From positions 1 to 29,667 of the forward strand of contig CAKSWY010000030.1 of assembly GCA_934513685.1 (NCBI GenBank): a stretch of 29,667 nt of DNA, given 5' to 3'. The DNA comes from an uncultured Oscillospiraceae bacterium. GTDB taxonomy: Bacteria > Bacillota > Clostridia > Oscillospirales > Ruminococcaceae. A program made the translations under genes and the position numbers. Position 1 is the stretch's first letter; each line of letters starts with the position of its first letter. Shown in pieces: positions 14,337-23,091 of the stretch. Below the pieces are notes generated by a model. The model had not been told where the DNA came from. It did not search any database and worked only from the letters and a program-made list of their open reading frames with translations.

Positions 14337-17300
14337 AACCCACCAAACTGACCCTGAGCGCCTTCGGCCCCTTTTCTGACCGTGTGGAACTGGACCTGAC
14401 CCAGCTGGACGGGCAGGGGCTGTTTCTCATCACCGGCGACACCGGCGCCGGAAAAACCACCCTGTTTGACGCCATCTGCTTTGCCCTGTACGGCGAGGTG
14501 AGCGGCCCGTACCGCCCGGTGGAGCATCTGCGCAGTGATTTTGCCGCCCCGGACGCCCAGACCTTTGTGCAGCTGGAATTTGTACACCGGGGCAAACCCT
14601 ACACCCTGAAGCGGAACCCTGCCTACGAGCGCCCCAAGCTGCGGGGCAGCGGCACCGTGAAGGAAAAACCGGACGCCCTGCTGATCCTCCCCGGTGAACC
14701 GCCGGTTCAGGGTGTGCGCCAAGTGAACGCCGCCGTGCGGGAACTGCTGGGCATTGACTGTGCCCAGTTCAAGCAGGTGGGCATGATTGCCCAAGGCGAA
14801 TTTATGAAGCTGCTGAACGCCTCCACGGACGAACGGGAGGGCATTCTGCGGCAGGTGTTCGCCACCCAGAAGTACCAGAACCTGACCAACGCCCTGCAGG
14901 CGGCCGCCGGCGATGCCAGAAAGGCCTGTGAAACCCAGAATCTCCTCATGCTGGAGCGGTTCCGGCAGGTGGACTGCCCAGAGACCTCCGCGCAGAAAGC
15001 GGGCATTGTCGAGCTGAAACGTGCGGACACTCCCGCCCTGCTGCCCCAGATGCAGGCTGCCCTGGCCGCCCTGCTGGAAGAGGACCGTGCCGAACTGGCC
15101 CGGCTGGAACCGGCGCTGGAACAGGCACAGCAGGCCCTTGAGCGCGCCACCCGGCTGGAGGAACAGGCCAAAGCCGCACAGGGCACCCGGCAGCGCCTGA
15201 AAGCAGAGCGGGCCGAGCTGACGCAGCTGCAGGCCAAAGCGCCGGAAATGCAGCAGCGGGAAGAGGCGTTCCGGCGCAGTGAAGCCGCCCTGAAGCAGGT
15301 AAAGCCGCTGGCCGACCGGGCTGATGGCGCCGCGGCCGCCGAAGCGAAGGCAAGTCGCGAACTGGAGGCACTGGCCCCTCAGCTGGAACAGGCCCGGTTG
15401 ACCGCTGAAGCCGCCTCTATCCGACTGGAGCAGGCCAAGGCCGCCCAACCCGAAGTGGAGAATTTGAAGCAGAAGCTCACCCTGTTGGAGCAGCAGCTGC
15501 CCCTCTATCACCAACATCAGGAAGCCGCCGAGGCGCTTGCCGCGCTGGAAGCAAAGACGAAAACGGCCGAAGCCGACCTGAACGACGCCAAACAGGCCGC
15601 CGAAACCAGCGAACAGGCCCTCGGCCAGACCCGCCGCGAGTTGGACGAATTGAAGGAAGTACCCCTGCAGCTGGAACAGATCCGCAACCGCTACAAAGAC
15701 CTGACTGGCGTCAAGAACGCCCTTGCCAACTGGCAGGCCGCCGCCGAGGAGGAGCGGACTGCCGCCGAGAACCTGCACACCGCACAGCAGGACTATCAGG
15801 AAAAGCAGGAAGCCTTCCAGCAGGCCGAGGCCCACGCCGCCGGGCTGCGCCGCCGCCTGGATGACTGCCGGGCCGGCCTTTTGGCCCGTGATCTGAGCGA
15901 GGGGATGCCCTGCCCGGTGTGCGGAGCGGTGCATCACCCGGCCCCGGCCGCCCTGCCCGATGAGCCGGTCACCGAAGCCGACCTGAAGGCCGCCGAGGAC
16001 GCGCGGGAGGCCGCCCGCGGCGAAAAAGATCAGGCCATGAAGGAATCCGGCAGTTCCAGTGCCGCGTACAACGCCGCCCAGGAGCACACCGCCCGGCAGT
16101 GGAAGCTGTTTGCGGAACGCTGGCAGGAGCTGGCCCTCACCCCGCCGCTGCCCTCCGAAGGCCCTGCCCCGGAACCTGACCATCTGGCCGGGGCACTGAC
16201 CAAGGCCCTTGCCGACTGCGAGGCCGAAGGCAAGCGGCTGCGCGCGCAGGACGATCGCCGCAAAAAGCTGGGGAAGCTTCTGCCCACGCAGGAAGAGGCC
16301 GCCCGTGCCGAGGCCGAAAAGCGGGACAACCTGCGGGACGTACTGGCCAAACTGGCAGCGGACACCGCCAGTGCCAAGACCAGAGTTGGCCAGCTGGCGC
16401 AGGGGCTGGATTGGCCCAGCGAACAGGCGGCTTTGAATCAGAAAGCCGAATGGGAGGGCCGCCACAAGGCCTTGCTGAAGGAGCAAACCGCCGCCCAAAC
16501 CGCTTACGATGACGTCCAAAGGGAACTCAACTCCCTGACGACCGAAAAGGCCAAAAAGAGCGCAGTCCTGAAGGAAAAGGCCGCGCAGACGCAGACAAGT
16601 GCCCGGGAGCTGAACGAGATTCTGCATAAATTGGCCTTTGCCGACCGGGCCGCTTACGAAGCCGCCCTGCGCACCGAGGAGGAACTTACCGCGGAACGGG
16701 CGGAGCTGGACCGGCATCAGAACGACCTGCACACGGCCGAAGCGGCCGTGGCGGCACTGGAAAAGGAAGCCGCCAACCAGCCGCAGCCGGCCGCCCCGCT
16801 GCCCCAGCTGGAAGAGCGGCATCGGGCCGCCGACCGCAAGTTTTATGAGCTGAACCAGGCCAACAGCGCCGTCAGCGCCCGAAAAAAAGCCAATCAGGCC
16901 ATCGCCGATGCCCTGAACCGCCTTGCCAAGGAGAGCGAGCAAGCCCGCCGCAAGGCCAACCTGCTGAACCATTTGTACAACACGGTCAAGGGCAAGCAAG
17001 CAGGCAAGGTAAACCTGAGCTTTGAAGCCTACATTCAGGCCTATTACTTTGAGCGGGTGGTGGAAGCCGCCAACCGGCGCTTTGAGACCATGAGCGAGGG
17101 GCGCTATCTCCTGCGCCGCCGGGACGACAGCGTTTCCATCTCCGGCAAAAACGCTCTGGTTTTGGATGTGCTCGACCACTACACCGGCAAGCTGCGCCCG
17201 GTGAGCAGCCTTTCCGGCGGCGAGAGCTTCAAGGCCGCCCTGTGCCTGGCGCTGGGCCTTTCGGATGTGATTCAGGCTGGAAGCGGCGGCGTGGAGATCG

Positions 17301-17503
17301 ACGCCCTGTTTGTGGATGAGGGCTTCGGCACCCTGGACGAAGCCTCGCTGGACAAGGCCCTGGAAGTGCTGCTCGGGCTGGCCGGCCCCGGCAAAATGGT
17401 CGGGGTCATCAGCCATGTGCCTGAACTGAAAGACCGCATCACCCGGCAGATCGTACTGAAAAAAGGCGCCTTGGGAAGTACCGCCCGCATTGTGCAGGCC
17501 TGA
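14333..17503 (+). CDS. sbcC: Nuclease SbcCD subunit C (Rad50-like SMC ATPase)
   Basis: A 1056-residue SMC-type ATPase. The start is GTG 14333, overlapping the sbcD stop, after GGAAGGAGG. Walker A is GDTGAGKTTLFDAICFALYG near residues 37-56. Two long Glu/Ala/Gln-rich coiled coils flank the zinc hook, C527-P-V-C530, which dimerises two molecules. The C-terminal lobe has the ABC signature SSLSGGESF and Walker B ALFVDEGFGTLD. ATP binding and hydrolysis control nuclease access of SbcD to DNA ends. Confidence 0.97.
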   Translation: MKPTKLTLSAFGPFSDRVELDLTQLDGQGLFLITGDTGAGKTTLFDAICFALYGEVSGPYRPVEHLRSDFAAPDAQTFVQLEFVHRGKPYTLKRNPAYERPKLRGSGTVKEKPDALLILPGEPPVQGVRQVNAAVRELLGIDCAQFKQVGMIAQGEFMKLLNASTDEREGILRQVFATQKYQNLTNALQAAAGDARKACETQNLLMLERFRQVDCPETSAQKAGIVELKRADTPALLPQMQAALAALLEEDRAELARLEPALEQAQQALERATRLEEQAKAAQGTRQRLKAERAELTQLQAKAPEMQQREEAFRRSEAALKQVKPLADRADGAAAAEAKASRELEALAPQLEQARLTAEAASIRLEQAKAAQPEVENLKQKLTLLEQQLPLYHQHQEAAEALAALEAKTKTAEADLNDAKQAAETSEQALGQTRRELDELKEVPLQLEQIRNRYKDLTGVKNALANWQAAAEEERTAAENLHTAQQDYQEKQEAFQQAEAHAAGLRRRLDDCRAGLLARDLSEGMPCPVCGAVHHPAPAALPDEPVTEADLKAAEDAREAARGEKDQAMKESGSSSAAYNAAQEHTARQWKLFAERWQELALTPPLPSEGPAPEPDHLAGALTKALADCEAEGKRLRAQDDRRKKLGKLLPTQEEAARAEAEKRDNLRDVLAKLAADTASAKTRVGQLAQGLDWPSEQAALNQKAEWEGRHKALLKEQTAAQTAYDDVQRELNSLTTEKAKKSAVLKEKAAQTQTSARELNEILHKLAFADRAAYEAALRTEEELTAERAELDRHQNDLHTAEAAVAALEKEAANQPQPAAPLPQLEERHRAADRKFYELNQANSAVSARKKANQAIADALNRLAKESEQARRKANLLNHLYNTVKGKQAGKVNLSFEAYIQAYYFERVVEAANRRFETMSEGRYLLRRRDDSVSISGKNALVLDVLDHYTGKLRPVSSLSGGESFKAALCLALGLSDVIQAGSGGVEIDALFVDEGFGTLDEASLDKALEVLLGLAGPGKMVGVISHVPELKDRITRQIVLKKGALGSTARIVQA

Positions 17504-17575
17504 GCCTGCGGCCCCGGCGGCCTTGCCGGGCAGTTCGGCCGCCGCATAAAATCTGACCGGCAACGAAATCACGCA

Positions 17576-17611
17576 AAAAGCGCACGGAAGCCTTTCGCTC
17601 CGTGCGCTTTT
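17576..17611. terminator. Bidirectional terminator between sbcC and gatB
   Basis: A perfect 13-bp stem (AAAAGCGCACGGA at 17576-17588, TCCGTGCGCTTTT at 17599-17611) with a 10-base loop lies between convergent genes. The A-start and T-end let it work on both strands. Confidence 0.88.
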
Positions 17612-17613
17612 CT

Positions 17614-17639
17614 GATTTCTGCGTTTGATTTCTGCGTTT
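17614..17639. repeat. Two tandem copies of a 13-bp unit
   Basis: GATTTCTGCGTTT occurs twice without a gap, directly after the bidirectional terminator. It looks like a short duplication in non-coding DNA with no evident function. Confidence 0.7.
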
Positions 17640-17672
17640 AATGAAGCGGCATCCCGCCTGCCCAGCCGGAGG

Positions 17673-19088
17673 TTACACCAGCTTTTGCAGGATCTCCCGG
17701 ATGAGGGCCGGGTCGCCCTTGCCCTTGGTGCGCTTCATCATCTGGCCCACCAGCGCCTGGAACGCCTTGGCGTTGCCCGCCTGGTAGTCGGCCACAGCCT
17801 TGGGGCTGGCCGCCACCACTTCTTTGGCGTACTGCTCCAGCAAGGCCGGGTCGCTCACCTGCTCCAGCCCCTGGCGGCGGATCAGCTCCTCCGGGTCCGC
17901 ATCCTGCTTGAACAGCAGGCCCACCACCTCGCGGCAGGTGGAACTGTTCACCTTCCCCGCCTCGGCCAGATCGGCCAGTTTGGCCAGATGCTCCGGCTTG
18001 ACCGGAATCTCCGTGCCCTCGGGGGCCAGCCGGGCCACCTCGTTCACCACCAGGTTGGCGGCCAACTTGGGGGCCTTGGTCACGGCGGCGGCCTGCTCAA
18101 AGTAATCGGCGATTTCCTTGCGGATGACCAGCTGCTCCGCCGTCAGCGCGCTGAGGCCGAACTTCTCCACATAGTTCTTCTTGCGCTCGTCGGGCAGGGT
18201 GGGAATCTCCTTTTTCCAGTCGACCAGCTGCTGCTGCGTCAGCACCACCGGCACCAGATCGGGATCTGGGAAATAACGGTAATCGTCCGCATTCTCCTTG
18301 CTGCGCATGGAGCTGGTTTTGCCGGTGGCCGGATCGAAGCGGCGGGTCTCCTGCCGCACTGCGCCGCCCTGATCAATCAGTTCGGTCTGGCGGGCAAACT
18401 CGTACTCAATGGCCTTGACCACATACTGGAAGCTGTTCAGGTTCTTCATCTCGGTGCGGGTGCCCAGCGCCTTCTCGCCCTTTTTGCGGACGGAAAGGTT
18501 CACGTCGCACCGCAGAGAGCCCTCGTTCATTTTGCAGTCGGACACACCCACATACAGCATGATGGCCCGCAGTTTCTGCAGATAGAGCTTTGCCTCTTCG
18601 GCGCTGCGGATGTCCGGCTCGGACACGATCTCGATCAGCGGCACACCGCACCGGTTCATGTCGATCAGGGTACCCTTGCCGGGGGAGTGGATCAGCTTGC
18701 CCGCATCCTCCTCAATGTGAATGCGGGTGATGCCGATGCGCTTTTCGCCGGTGCTGGTCTCCACATCCAGCCAGCCCTGCTCACACAGGGGCTTGTCATA
18801 CTGGCTGATCTGGTAGGCCTTGGGCAGGTCGGGGTAAAAGTAGTTTTTGCGGTCCAGCTTGCTGTTCAGGGCAATGCGGCAGTTGGTGGCCATACCGGCC
18901 TTCACCGCGTATTCCACCACCCGCTTGTTCAACACCGGCAGGCTGCCGGGCATACCTGTGCACACCGGGCAGCACTGAGTGTTGGGGGCCGCACCGAATT
19001 TTGTGGCACAGCGGCAGAAAATCTTCGTGTTGGTCTTCAGCTCCACATGAACTTCCAGACCGATGACCATCTCATAATCCTGCATCAT
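17673..19088 (-). CDS. gatB: Asp-tRNA(Asn)/Glu-tRNA(Gln) amidotransferase subunit B
   Basis: A 471-residue protein of normal GatB length. The kinase-like domain shows MVIGLEVHVEL, FCRCATKFGAAPNTQCCPVC (zinc-binding cysteines), LDRKNYFYPDLPKAYQISQY and GITRIHIEEDAGKL. The C-terminal GatB/YqeY tail domain contacts tRNA. GatB phosphorylates the carboxylate of mischarged Asp-tRNA(Asn) or Glu-tRNA(Gln) and receives ammonia from GatA. ATG 19088 follows GGAGG. It begins six bases after gatA and is the last gene of the T-box operon. Confidence 0.97.
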   Translation of the reverse strand: MMQDYEMVIGLEVHVELKTNTKIFCRCATKFGAAPNTQCCPVCTGMPGSLPVLNKRVVEYAVKAGMATNCRIALNSKLDRKNYFYPDLPKAYQISQYDKPLCEQGWLDVETSTGEKRIGITRIHIEEDAGKLIHSPGKGTLIDMNRCGVPLIEIVSEPDIRSAEEAKLYLQKLRAIMLYVGVSDCKMNEGSLRCDVNLSVRKKGEKALGTRTEMKNLNSFQYVVKAIEYEFARQTELIDQGGAVRQETRRFDPATGKTSSMRSKENADDYRYFPDPDLVPVVLTQQQLVDWKKEIPTLPDERKKNYVEKFGLSALTAEQLVIRKEIADYFEQAAAVTKAPKLAANLVVNEVARLAPEGTEIPVKPEHLAKLADLAEAGKVNSSTCREVVGLLFKQDADPEELIRRQGLEQVSDPALLEQYAKEVVAASPKAVADYQAGNAKAFQALVGQMMKRTKGKGDPALIREILQKLV

Positions 19089-19094
19089 GTTCCA

Positions 19095-20546
19095 TCAACC
19101 TCCGATCCGGTCCTGTTCCAGCGTGTAGCCCGCCCGGTAAAGCGCCGCCTCACCAAAGGGCTTTCCGATCAGCTGCAAGCCAATGGGCAGGCCCTCATGG
19201 TCCTGGCCGCAGGGCAGCGACAGGCTGGGCAGGCCCGCAATGTTCACGGGCACCGTGTAAACATCCCCCAGGTACATGGCCAGCGGGTCGTCCACCTTTT
19301 CGCCCAGCTTGTAGGCGGTGGTGGGGGCCACGGGGCTGAGCACCGCGTCATACTTCTCAAACACTTTGTCAAAGGCGGCCTTGATGAGGGCGCGCACTTC
19401 CAATGCCTTCTTGTAGTAAGCATCGTAGTAGCCCGCACTGAGCACATAGCTGCCTAGCAGAATGCGCCGCTTCACCTCGGCGCCAAAGCCTTGGCTGCGG
19501 GTCTCCTTATACAGGCTGTGAATGTCCGTAAAGTTCTGCGCGCGGAAACCGTACTTCACACCGTCAAACCGGGCCAGGTTGGAGGAGGCCTCGGCGCTGG
19601 AGATCACATAGTAGGCGGGCAGCGCCTTATCCAGCTCCGGCATGGTCACCTCTTCCACGGCAGCGCCCAGCGCGGTCAGCCGGTCGGCAGTTTTGCGCAG
19701 GGCGGCCGCAATGTCCGGGGCCAGCGCTTCGGAGAGGAACTCCTTCGGCAGGGCGAACTTCATGCCCTTCACGCCGTCCGCAATGCCGGTCAGGTAGTCG
19801 GCCGGGGCGGCCACGCTGGTGGAATCGTTGGGGTCCTGCCCCGCAATGGCCTGCAGCACCAGCGCGTTGTCCCACACGGTTTTGGTGAGGGGGCCGATCT
19901 GGTCCAGGCTGGAGGCAAAGGCCACCAGACCGTAGCGGGAAACCAGCCCGTAGGTGGGCTTCATGCCCACAACGCCGCAGAAGGCCGCGGGCTGGCGGAT
20001 GGAGCCGCCGGTGTCCGACCCAAGGGTAAACGCCGCTTCGTCGGCGGCCACCGCAGCCGCCGCGCCGCCGCTGGAGCCGCCGGGCACCCGATCCAGCGCC
20101 CGGGGGTTGTGGGTGGGCTTGAAGGCAGAGTTTTCGGTGGTGGAGCCCATGGCGAATTCGTCCATGTTCAGCTTCCCCAGCATCACCGCGCCCTGCTTGT
20201 GCAGCGCAGTCATCACCGTGGCATCGTAAGGGGGAATCCAGTGTTCCAGCATCTTGCTGGCGCAGGTGGTGCGCACGCCCTTGGTGCAGATGTTGTCCTT
20301 AATGCCGCAGGGCACGCCGTCCAGCGGGCCAAGGGCCTTTCCGGCGGCCCGGCGCGCGTCCGATGCATCGGCGGCCGCCAGCGCTTGCGGCCCGGTCACG
20401 GTCAGGTAGGCCGCCACGTCGCCGTCCCCGGCGGCAATGGCGTCCAGATAGGCCTGTGTGGCCTGACGGGAGGTTACCTCGCCCGCCGCCAGCGCCTCGC
20501 TCAGCTGGCGAAGGCTCATGCCAGTGATGGTTTTATATCCGGTCAT
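19095..20546 (-). CDS. gatA: Asp-tRNA(Asn)/Glu-tRNA(Gln) amidotransferase subunit A (glutaminase)
   Basis: A 483-residue amidase-signature enzyme that releases ammonia from glutamine and channels it to GatB. The Ser-cisSer-Lys triad is visible: Lys in CGIKDNI, the middle serine in GGSSGGAAAAVAA and the nucleophile in SDTGGSIRQPA. It starts at ATG 20546 after a strong AAGGAGGAG site, 15 bases downstream of the aspS-gatC stop. The order gatC (fused), gatA, gatB is the usual GatCAB order. Confidence 0.97.
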   Translation of the reverse strand: MTGYKTITGMSLRQLSEALAAGEVTSRQATQAYLDAIAAGDGDVAAYLTVTGPQALAAADASDARRAAGKALGPLDGVPCGIKDNICTKGVRTTCASKMLEHWIPPYDATVMTALHKQGAVMLGKLNMDEFAMGSTTENSAFKPTHNPRALDRVPGGSSGGAAAAVAADEAAFTLGSDTGGSIRQPAAFCGVVGMKPTYGLVSRYGLVAFASSLDQIGPLTKTVWDNALVLQAIAGQDPNDSTSVAAPADYLTGIADGVKGMKFALPKEFLSEALAPDIAAALRKTADRLTALGAAVEEVTMPELDKALPAYYVISSAEASSNLARFDGVKYGFRAQNFTDIHSLYKETRSQGFGAEVKRRILLGSYVLSAGYYDAYYKKALEVRALIKAAFDKVFEKYDAVLSPVAPTTAYKLGEKVDDPLAMYLGDVYTVPVNIAGLPSLSLPCGQDHEGLPIGLQLIGKPFGEAALYRAGYTLEQDRIGG

Positions 20547-20561
20547 CTTCGGGTCTCCTCC

Positions 20562-22658
20562 TTATTCCACAACCTGCGGCACAAAAATACAGCCGTCCTG
20601 CTTGGCCGGGGCCCCGGCCAGCAGCTCATCCCGGTCCGCGCTGGGGCTGGTCACATCCTCCCGCATCGCATTGCTCAGCGGGGCAATGTGGGCCAGCGGC
20701 TCCACACCGGTGGTGTCGATCCTGGCCAGCTGATCCGCAAAGCCGATGATCTCCTTCAGGTTCTTGCGGGTGGCCTCCCGCTCGCTCATGGGGATTTTCA
20801 GCATGGCCAGGTCGGAAAGGTGATCCAGGTCAATGCCGTCGGCCGCCTTTTTGCGGGCCGTCTGGGCTGCCTGCACGCCCTGGCTGCCGCCCAGGCCCAG
20901 CGCCGTAAGCTGCTCCTCATCCACCGGGCTGGGCGCATCGGTGAGCGGGCAGGTGGCGTTGGACAGCTTCGGGAAGGCCACCACGTCGCGCAGGCTTTCG
21001 GCCCCGCACAGCTGCATCACAAAGCGGTCCAGACCGAAAGCAAAACCTGCATGGGGCGGTGCACCGTACTTGTAGGCGTTGACCATGAAGCCGAAGCGCT
21101 CCTCGATCTGGGCCTCGGTAAAGCCCAGGGCCTCAAACATCATCTCCTGCACCTGCCGCTGGTGGATACGCACGCTGCCGCTGCCTAGCTCAATGCCGTT
21201 CAGCACCACGTCAAAGGCCTGTGCCCGCACCCGGCCGGGGTCGGTAAACAGATACTGCAGATCCTCCGGATAAGGCATGGTGAAGGGATGGTGGGTGGCC
21301 ATCCAGCGCTGCTCTTCGTCCGACCACTCAAACTGGGGGAAGTCGATGATGAACAGCATATTGTATTCGTCCCGGCGCAGGTTCAGCTGGTCGGCCAGAT
21401 ACAGCCGCAGGCCGCCCAGCACCTTGCGCACGGTGGAAAGCTTGTCGGCGCAGAACAGCAGGAAGTCGCCGGGCTGGGCGTCCATCTTTTTGCACAGCCG
21501 GTCCAGCTGCTCCTGGGTGAAGTACTTGGCCAGAGGTGCGCTCTTCATGCCGCCGTCCTCGTCAAAGGCCAGCCAGGCCATGCCCTTGGCGCCCAGGCTC
21601 AGGGCCTGGTTGGTCAGCCCATCGATGAAGTTGCGGGTGAAGTCGCCGTGGCCCTTCACGTTGATGCCGCGCACAACGCCGCCCGCCTCCAGCGCCTTGG
21701 TGAACACACTGAACCGGCTTTCGGCGGCAATGTCGCTCACTTCTACAATGGGCAGGTCAAAGCGCAGGTCGGGCTTGTCGCTGCCGTATACGTCCATGGC
21801 CTCGGTCCAGGGCATCCGCACAAAGGGCTTTTCCAGATCGAACCCCTTGCGCTCTTCCGGGGTCTTCAGGTTTTTCATCAGATGCTTGAACAGCTTTTCC
21901 AGATGGACCAGCACGTCCTCCTGATCCACAAAGCTCATCTCCATATCCACCTGGGTGAACTCCGGCTGCCGGTCTGCACGCAGGTCCTCATCCCGGAAGC
22001 ACCGGGCCACCTGGTAATACCGGTCAATGCCGCCCACCATCAGCAGCTGCTTGAAGATCTGCGGGCTCTGGGGCAGGGCGTAGAACTCGCCGTGGTGCAC
22101 CCGGCTGGGCACCAGATAATCCCGGGCGCCCTCCGGGGTGGACTTGGTGAGCATAGGGGTCTCCACCGAGAGGAAGCCCTGGCTGTCCAGATAATCCTCG
22201 GCGCACTTCTGCACCCGATGGCGGAAGCGCAGCCGCTCCACCATCTCCGGGCGGCGCAGGTCCAGATAGCGGTACTTCAGCCGCAGCTCGTCCTTCACGC
22301 CCGGGTCATCCAGCGGGAAGGGCAGCGGGTCTGCCTCGCTGATCACCTCCAGCTGCACCGCACGCAGTTCCACGGTGCCGGTGGCCAGCTTTTCGTTCAC
22401 GGTCTCCTCATCGCGCAGGCAGATGGGGCCTTTCACCGCAATCACGGTTTCATTTTTCAGTTTGTCCGCCGCCGCAAATTCTCCCGGCGAGAGCTTGGCC
22501 GCGTTGAACACCACCTGCAAAACACCTTCCCGGTCCCGCAGGTCCACGAAAATAACGCCGCCCATATCCCGCTTGGTCTGCACCCAGCCGCAGGCTACGG
22601 CGGTTTCGCCGATGTCTGCTTCCCGGTACAGGCCGCAATACTTGGTACGCTTCAACAT
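20562..22658 (-). CDS. aspS: Aspartyl-tRNA synthetase fused to GatC
   Basis: A 698-residue fusion. Residues 1 to about 590 are a complete bacterial AspRS: an OB-fold anticodon domain (YCGLYREADIGE to VDLRDREGVLQV), class II motifs in FLSVETPMLTKSTPEGARDY and RCFRDEDLRADRQPEFTQVD, the GAD insertion, and motif 3 GFAFGLDRFVM. Residues about 605-698 are a full GatC (DLDHLSDLAMLKIPMSEREA, NLKEIIGFADQLARIDT, REDVTSP, then IFVPQVVE). No stop or frameshift separates them. ATG 22658 follows GGAGGG. The fusion would tether mischarging of tRNA(Asn) to amidation by GatAB. Residue 32, His in many non-discriminating and Leu in E. coli-type AspRS, is Met here. Confidence 0.95.
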   Translation of the reverse strand: MLKRTKYCGLYREADIGETAVACGWVQTKRDMGGVIFVDLRDREGVLQVVFNAAKLSPGEFAAADKLKNETVIAVKGPICLRDEETVNEKLATGTVELRAVQLEVISEADPLPFPLDDPGVKDELRLKYRYLDLRRPEMVERLRFRHRVQKCAEDYLDSQGFLSVETPMLTKSTPEGARDYLVPSRVHHGEFYALPQSPQIFKQLLMVGGIDRYYQVARCFRDEDLRADRQPEFTQVDMEMSFVDQEDVLVHLEKLFKHLMKNLKTPEERKGFDLEKPFVRMPWTEAMDVYGSDKPDLRFDLPIVEVSDIAAESRFSVFTKALEAGGVVRGINVKGHGDFTRNFIDGLTNQALSLGAKGMAWLAFDEDGGMKSAPLAKYFTQEQLDRLCKKMDAQPGDFLLFCADKLSTVRKVLGGLRLYLADQLNLRRDEYNMLFIIDFPQFEWSDEEQRWMATHHPFTMPYPEDLQYLFTDPGRVRAQAFDVVLNGIELGSGSVRIHQRQVQEMMFEALGFTEAQIEERFGFMVNAYKYGAPPHAGFAFGLDRFVMQLCGAESLRDVVAFPKLSNATCPLTDAPSPVDEEQLTALGLGGSQGVQAAQTARKKAADGIDLDHLSDLAMLKIPMSEREATRKNLKEIIGFADQLARIDTTGVEPLAHIAPLSNAMREDVTSPSADRDELLAGAPAKQDGCIFVPQVVE

Positions 22659-22676
22659 ACGCTTTCCCTCCAAAAC

Positions 22677-22720
22677 AAAAAGCCCCACATACGCTCTTCT
22701 TCCAAAAGCGTATGTGGGGC
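22677..22720 (-). terminator. Conditional terminator of the T-box leader
   Basis: On the minus strand GCCCCACATACGCT (22707-22720) pairs with AGCGTATGTGGGGC (22682-22695) around an 11-base loop and is followed by TTTTT. It directly follows the T-box core and precedes the aspS ribosome site by a few bases. Confidence 0.92.
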
Positions 22721-22985
22721 GAAAAAACATTTCCGCGGTGCCACCCACCTGGGCCTGACGCGTCAGGCCCGCTCAATGCAACGGTAACAACGATTGCACG
22801 CGGCTGTAACGTGCCGCCCACGGCAAACCCTACTTTCTGCCCGCCGGGCAGGGTTCAGGCTGCAGCTCCGAGATGTTTTTCTCACCGGGCTATTGACGAG
22901 CCTTTCAGCAAAGCGGCCCGCTCTCTGTGCAAATCACCGTGGTGATACTCCTTCTCTTCACAGCTGTTGTGGCGTGATTCAGGAT
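22677..22985 (-). ncRNA. T-box leader riboswitch upstream of aspS-gatC-gatA-gatB
   Basis: On the minus strand the leader contains the T-box core GGGTGGCACCGCGG at 22733-22746, just before a terminator. Stem I is visible: TCACC (22941-22945) pairs with GGTGA (22882-22886), GAGA pairs with TCTC, and CAGCT with AGCTG at the base. Between these lies a loop with AGTA on one side (22946-22949) and GAAAAACA on the other, the loop-E arrangement of specifier loops. AAC (Asn) at 22875-22877 followed by A is the best specifier candidate; no GAC or GAT occurs in the loop. The perfect palindrome at 22751-22770 fits stem III. Uncharged tRNA(Asn) would favour the antiterminator and switch on the operon. Confidence 0.92.
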
Positions 22986-22991
22986 GTACCC

Positions 22992-23019
22992 ATTATACCG
23001 CCGGGCATTGGTTTGTCAA
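22992..23019 (-). promoter_or_regulatory. Consensus sigma-A promoter of the T-box operon
   Basis: On the minus strand TTGACA (23014-23019) and TATAAT (22992-22997) are perfect matches, 16 bases apart. Transcription should begin near 22985 and give a leader of about 325 bases. Confidence 0.88.
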
Positions 23020-23091
23020 GAGAAAATCCGGCATTTTTCTCAAATTTTCTTTATTGCGGCAGTGTACTGCATTTCCCGTAGCCGCGCCGCA

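Noticed and set aside
17614..17639. Possible start of a CRISPR or other repeat array
   Set aside because: Only two 13-bp copies with no spacer; nothing similar nearby.
22659..22748. N-terminal extension of the AspRS frame
   Set aside because: It is the T-box terminator and core sequence read as protein. The ATG at 22658 has a GGAGGG site and the standard AspRS start.
22751..22770. Perfect 20-bp palindrome GGGCCTGACGCGTCAGGCCC that looks like an operator
   Set aside because: It lies in the T-box leader just before the T-box core, where stem III is expected, so it is explained as RNA structure.
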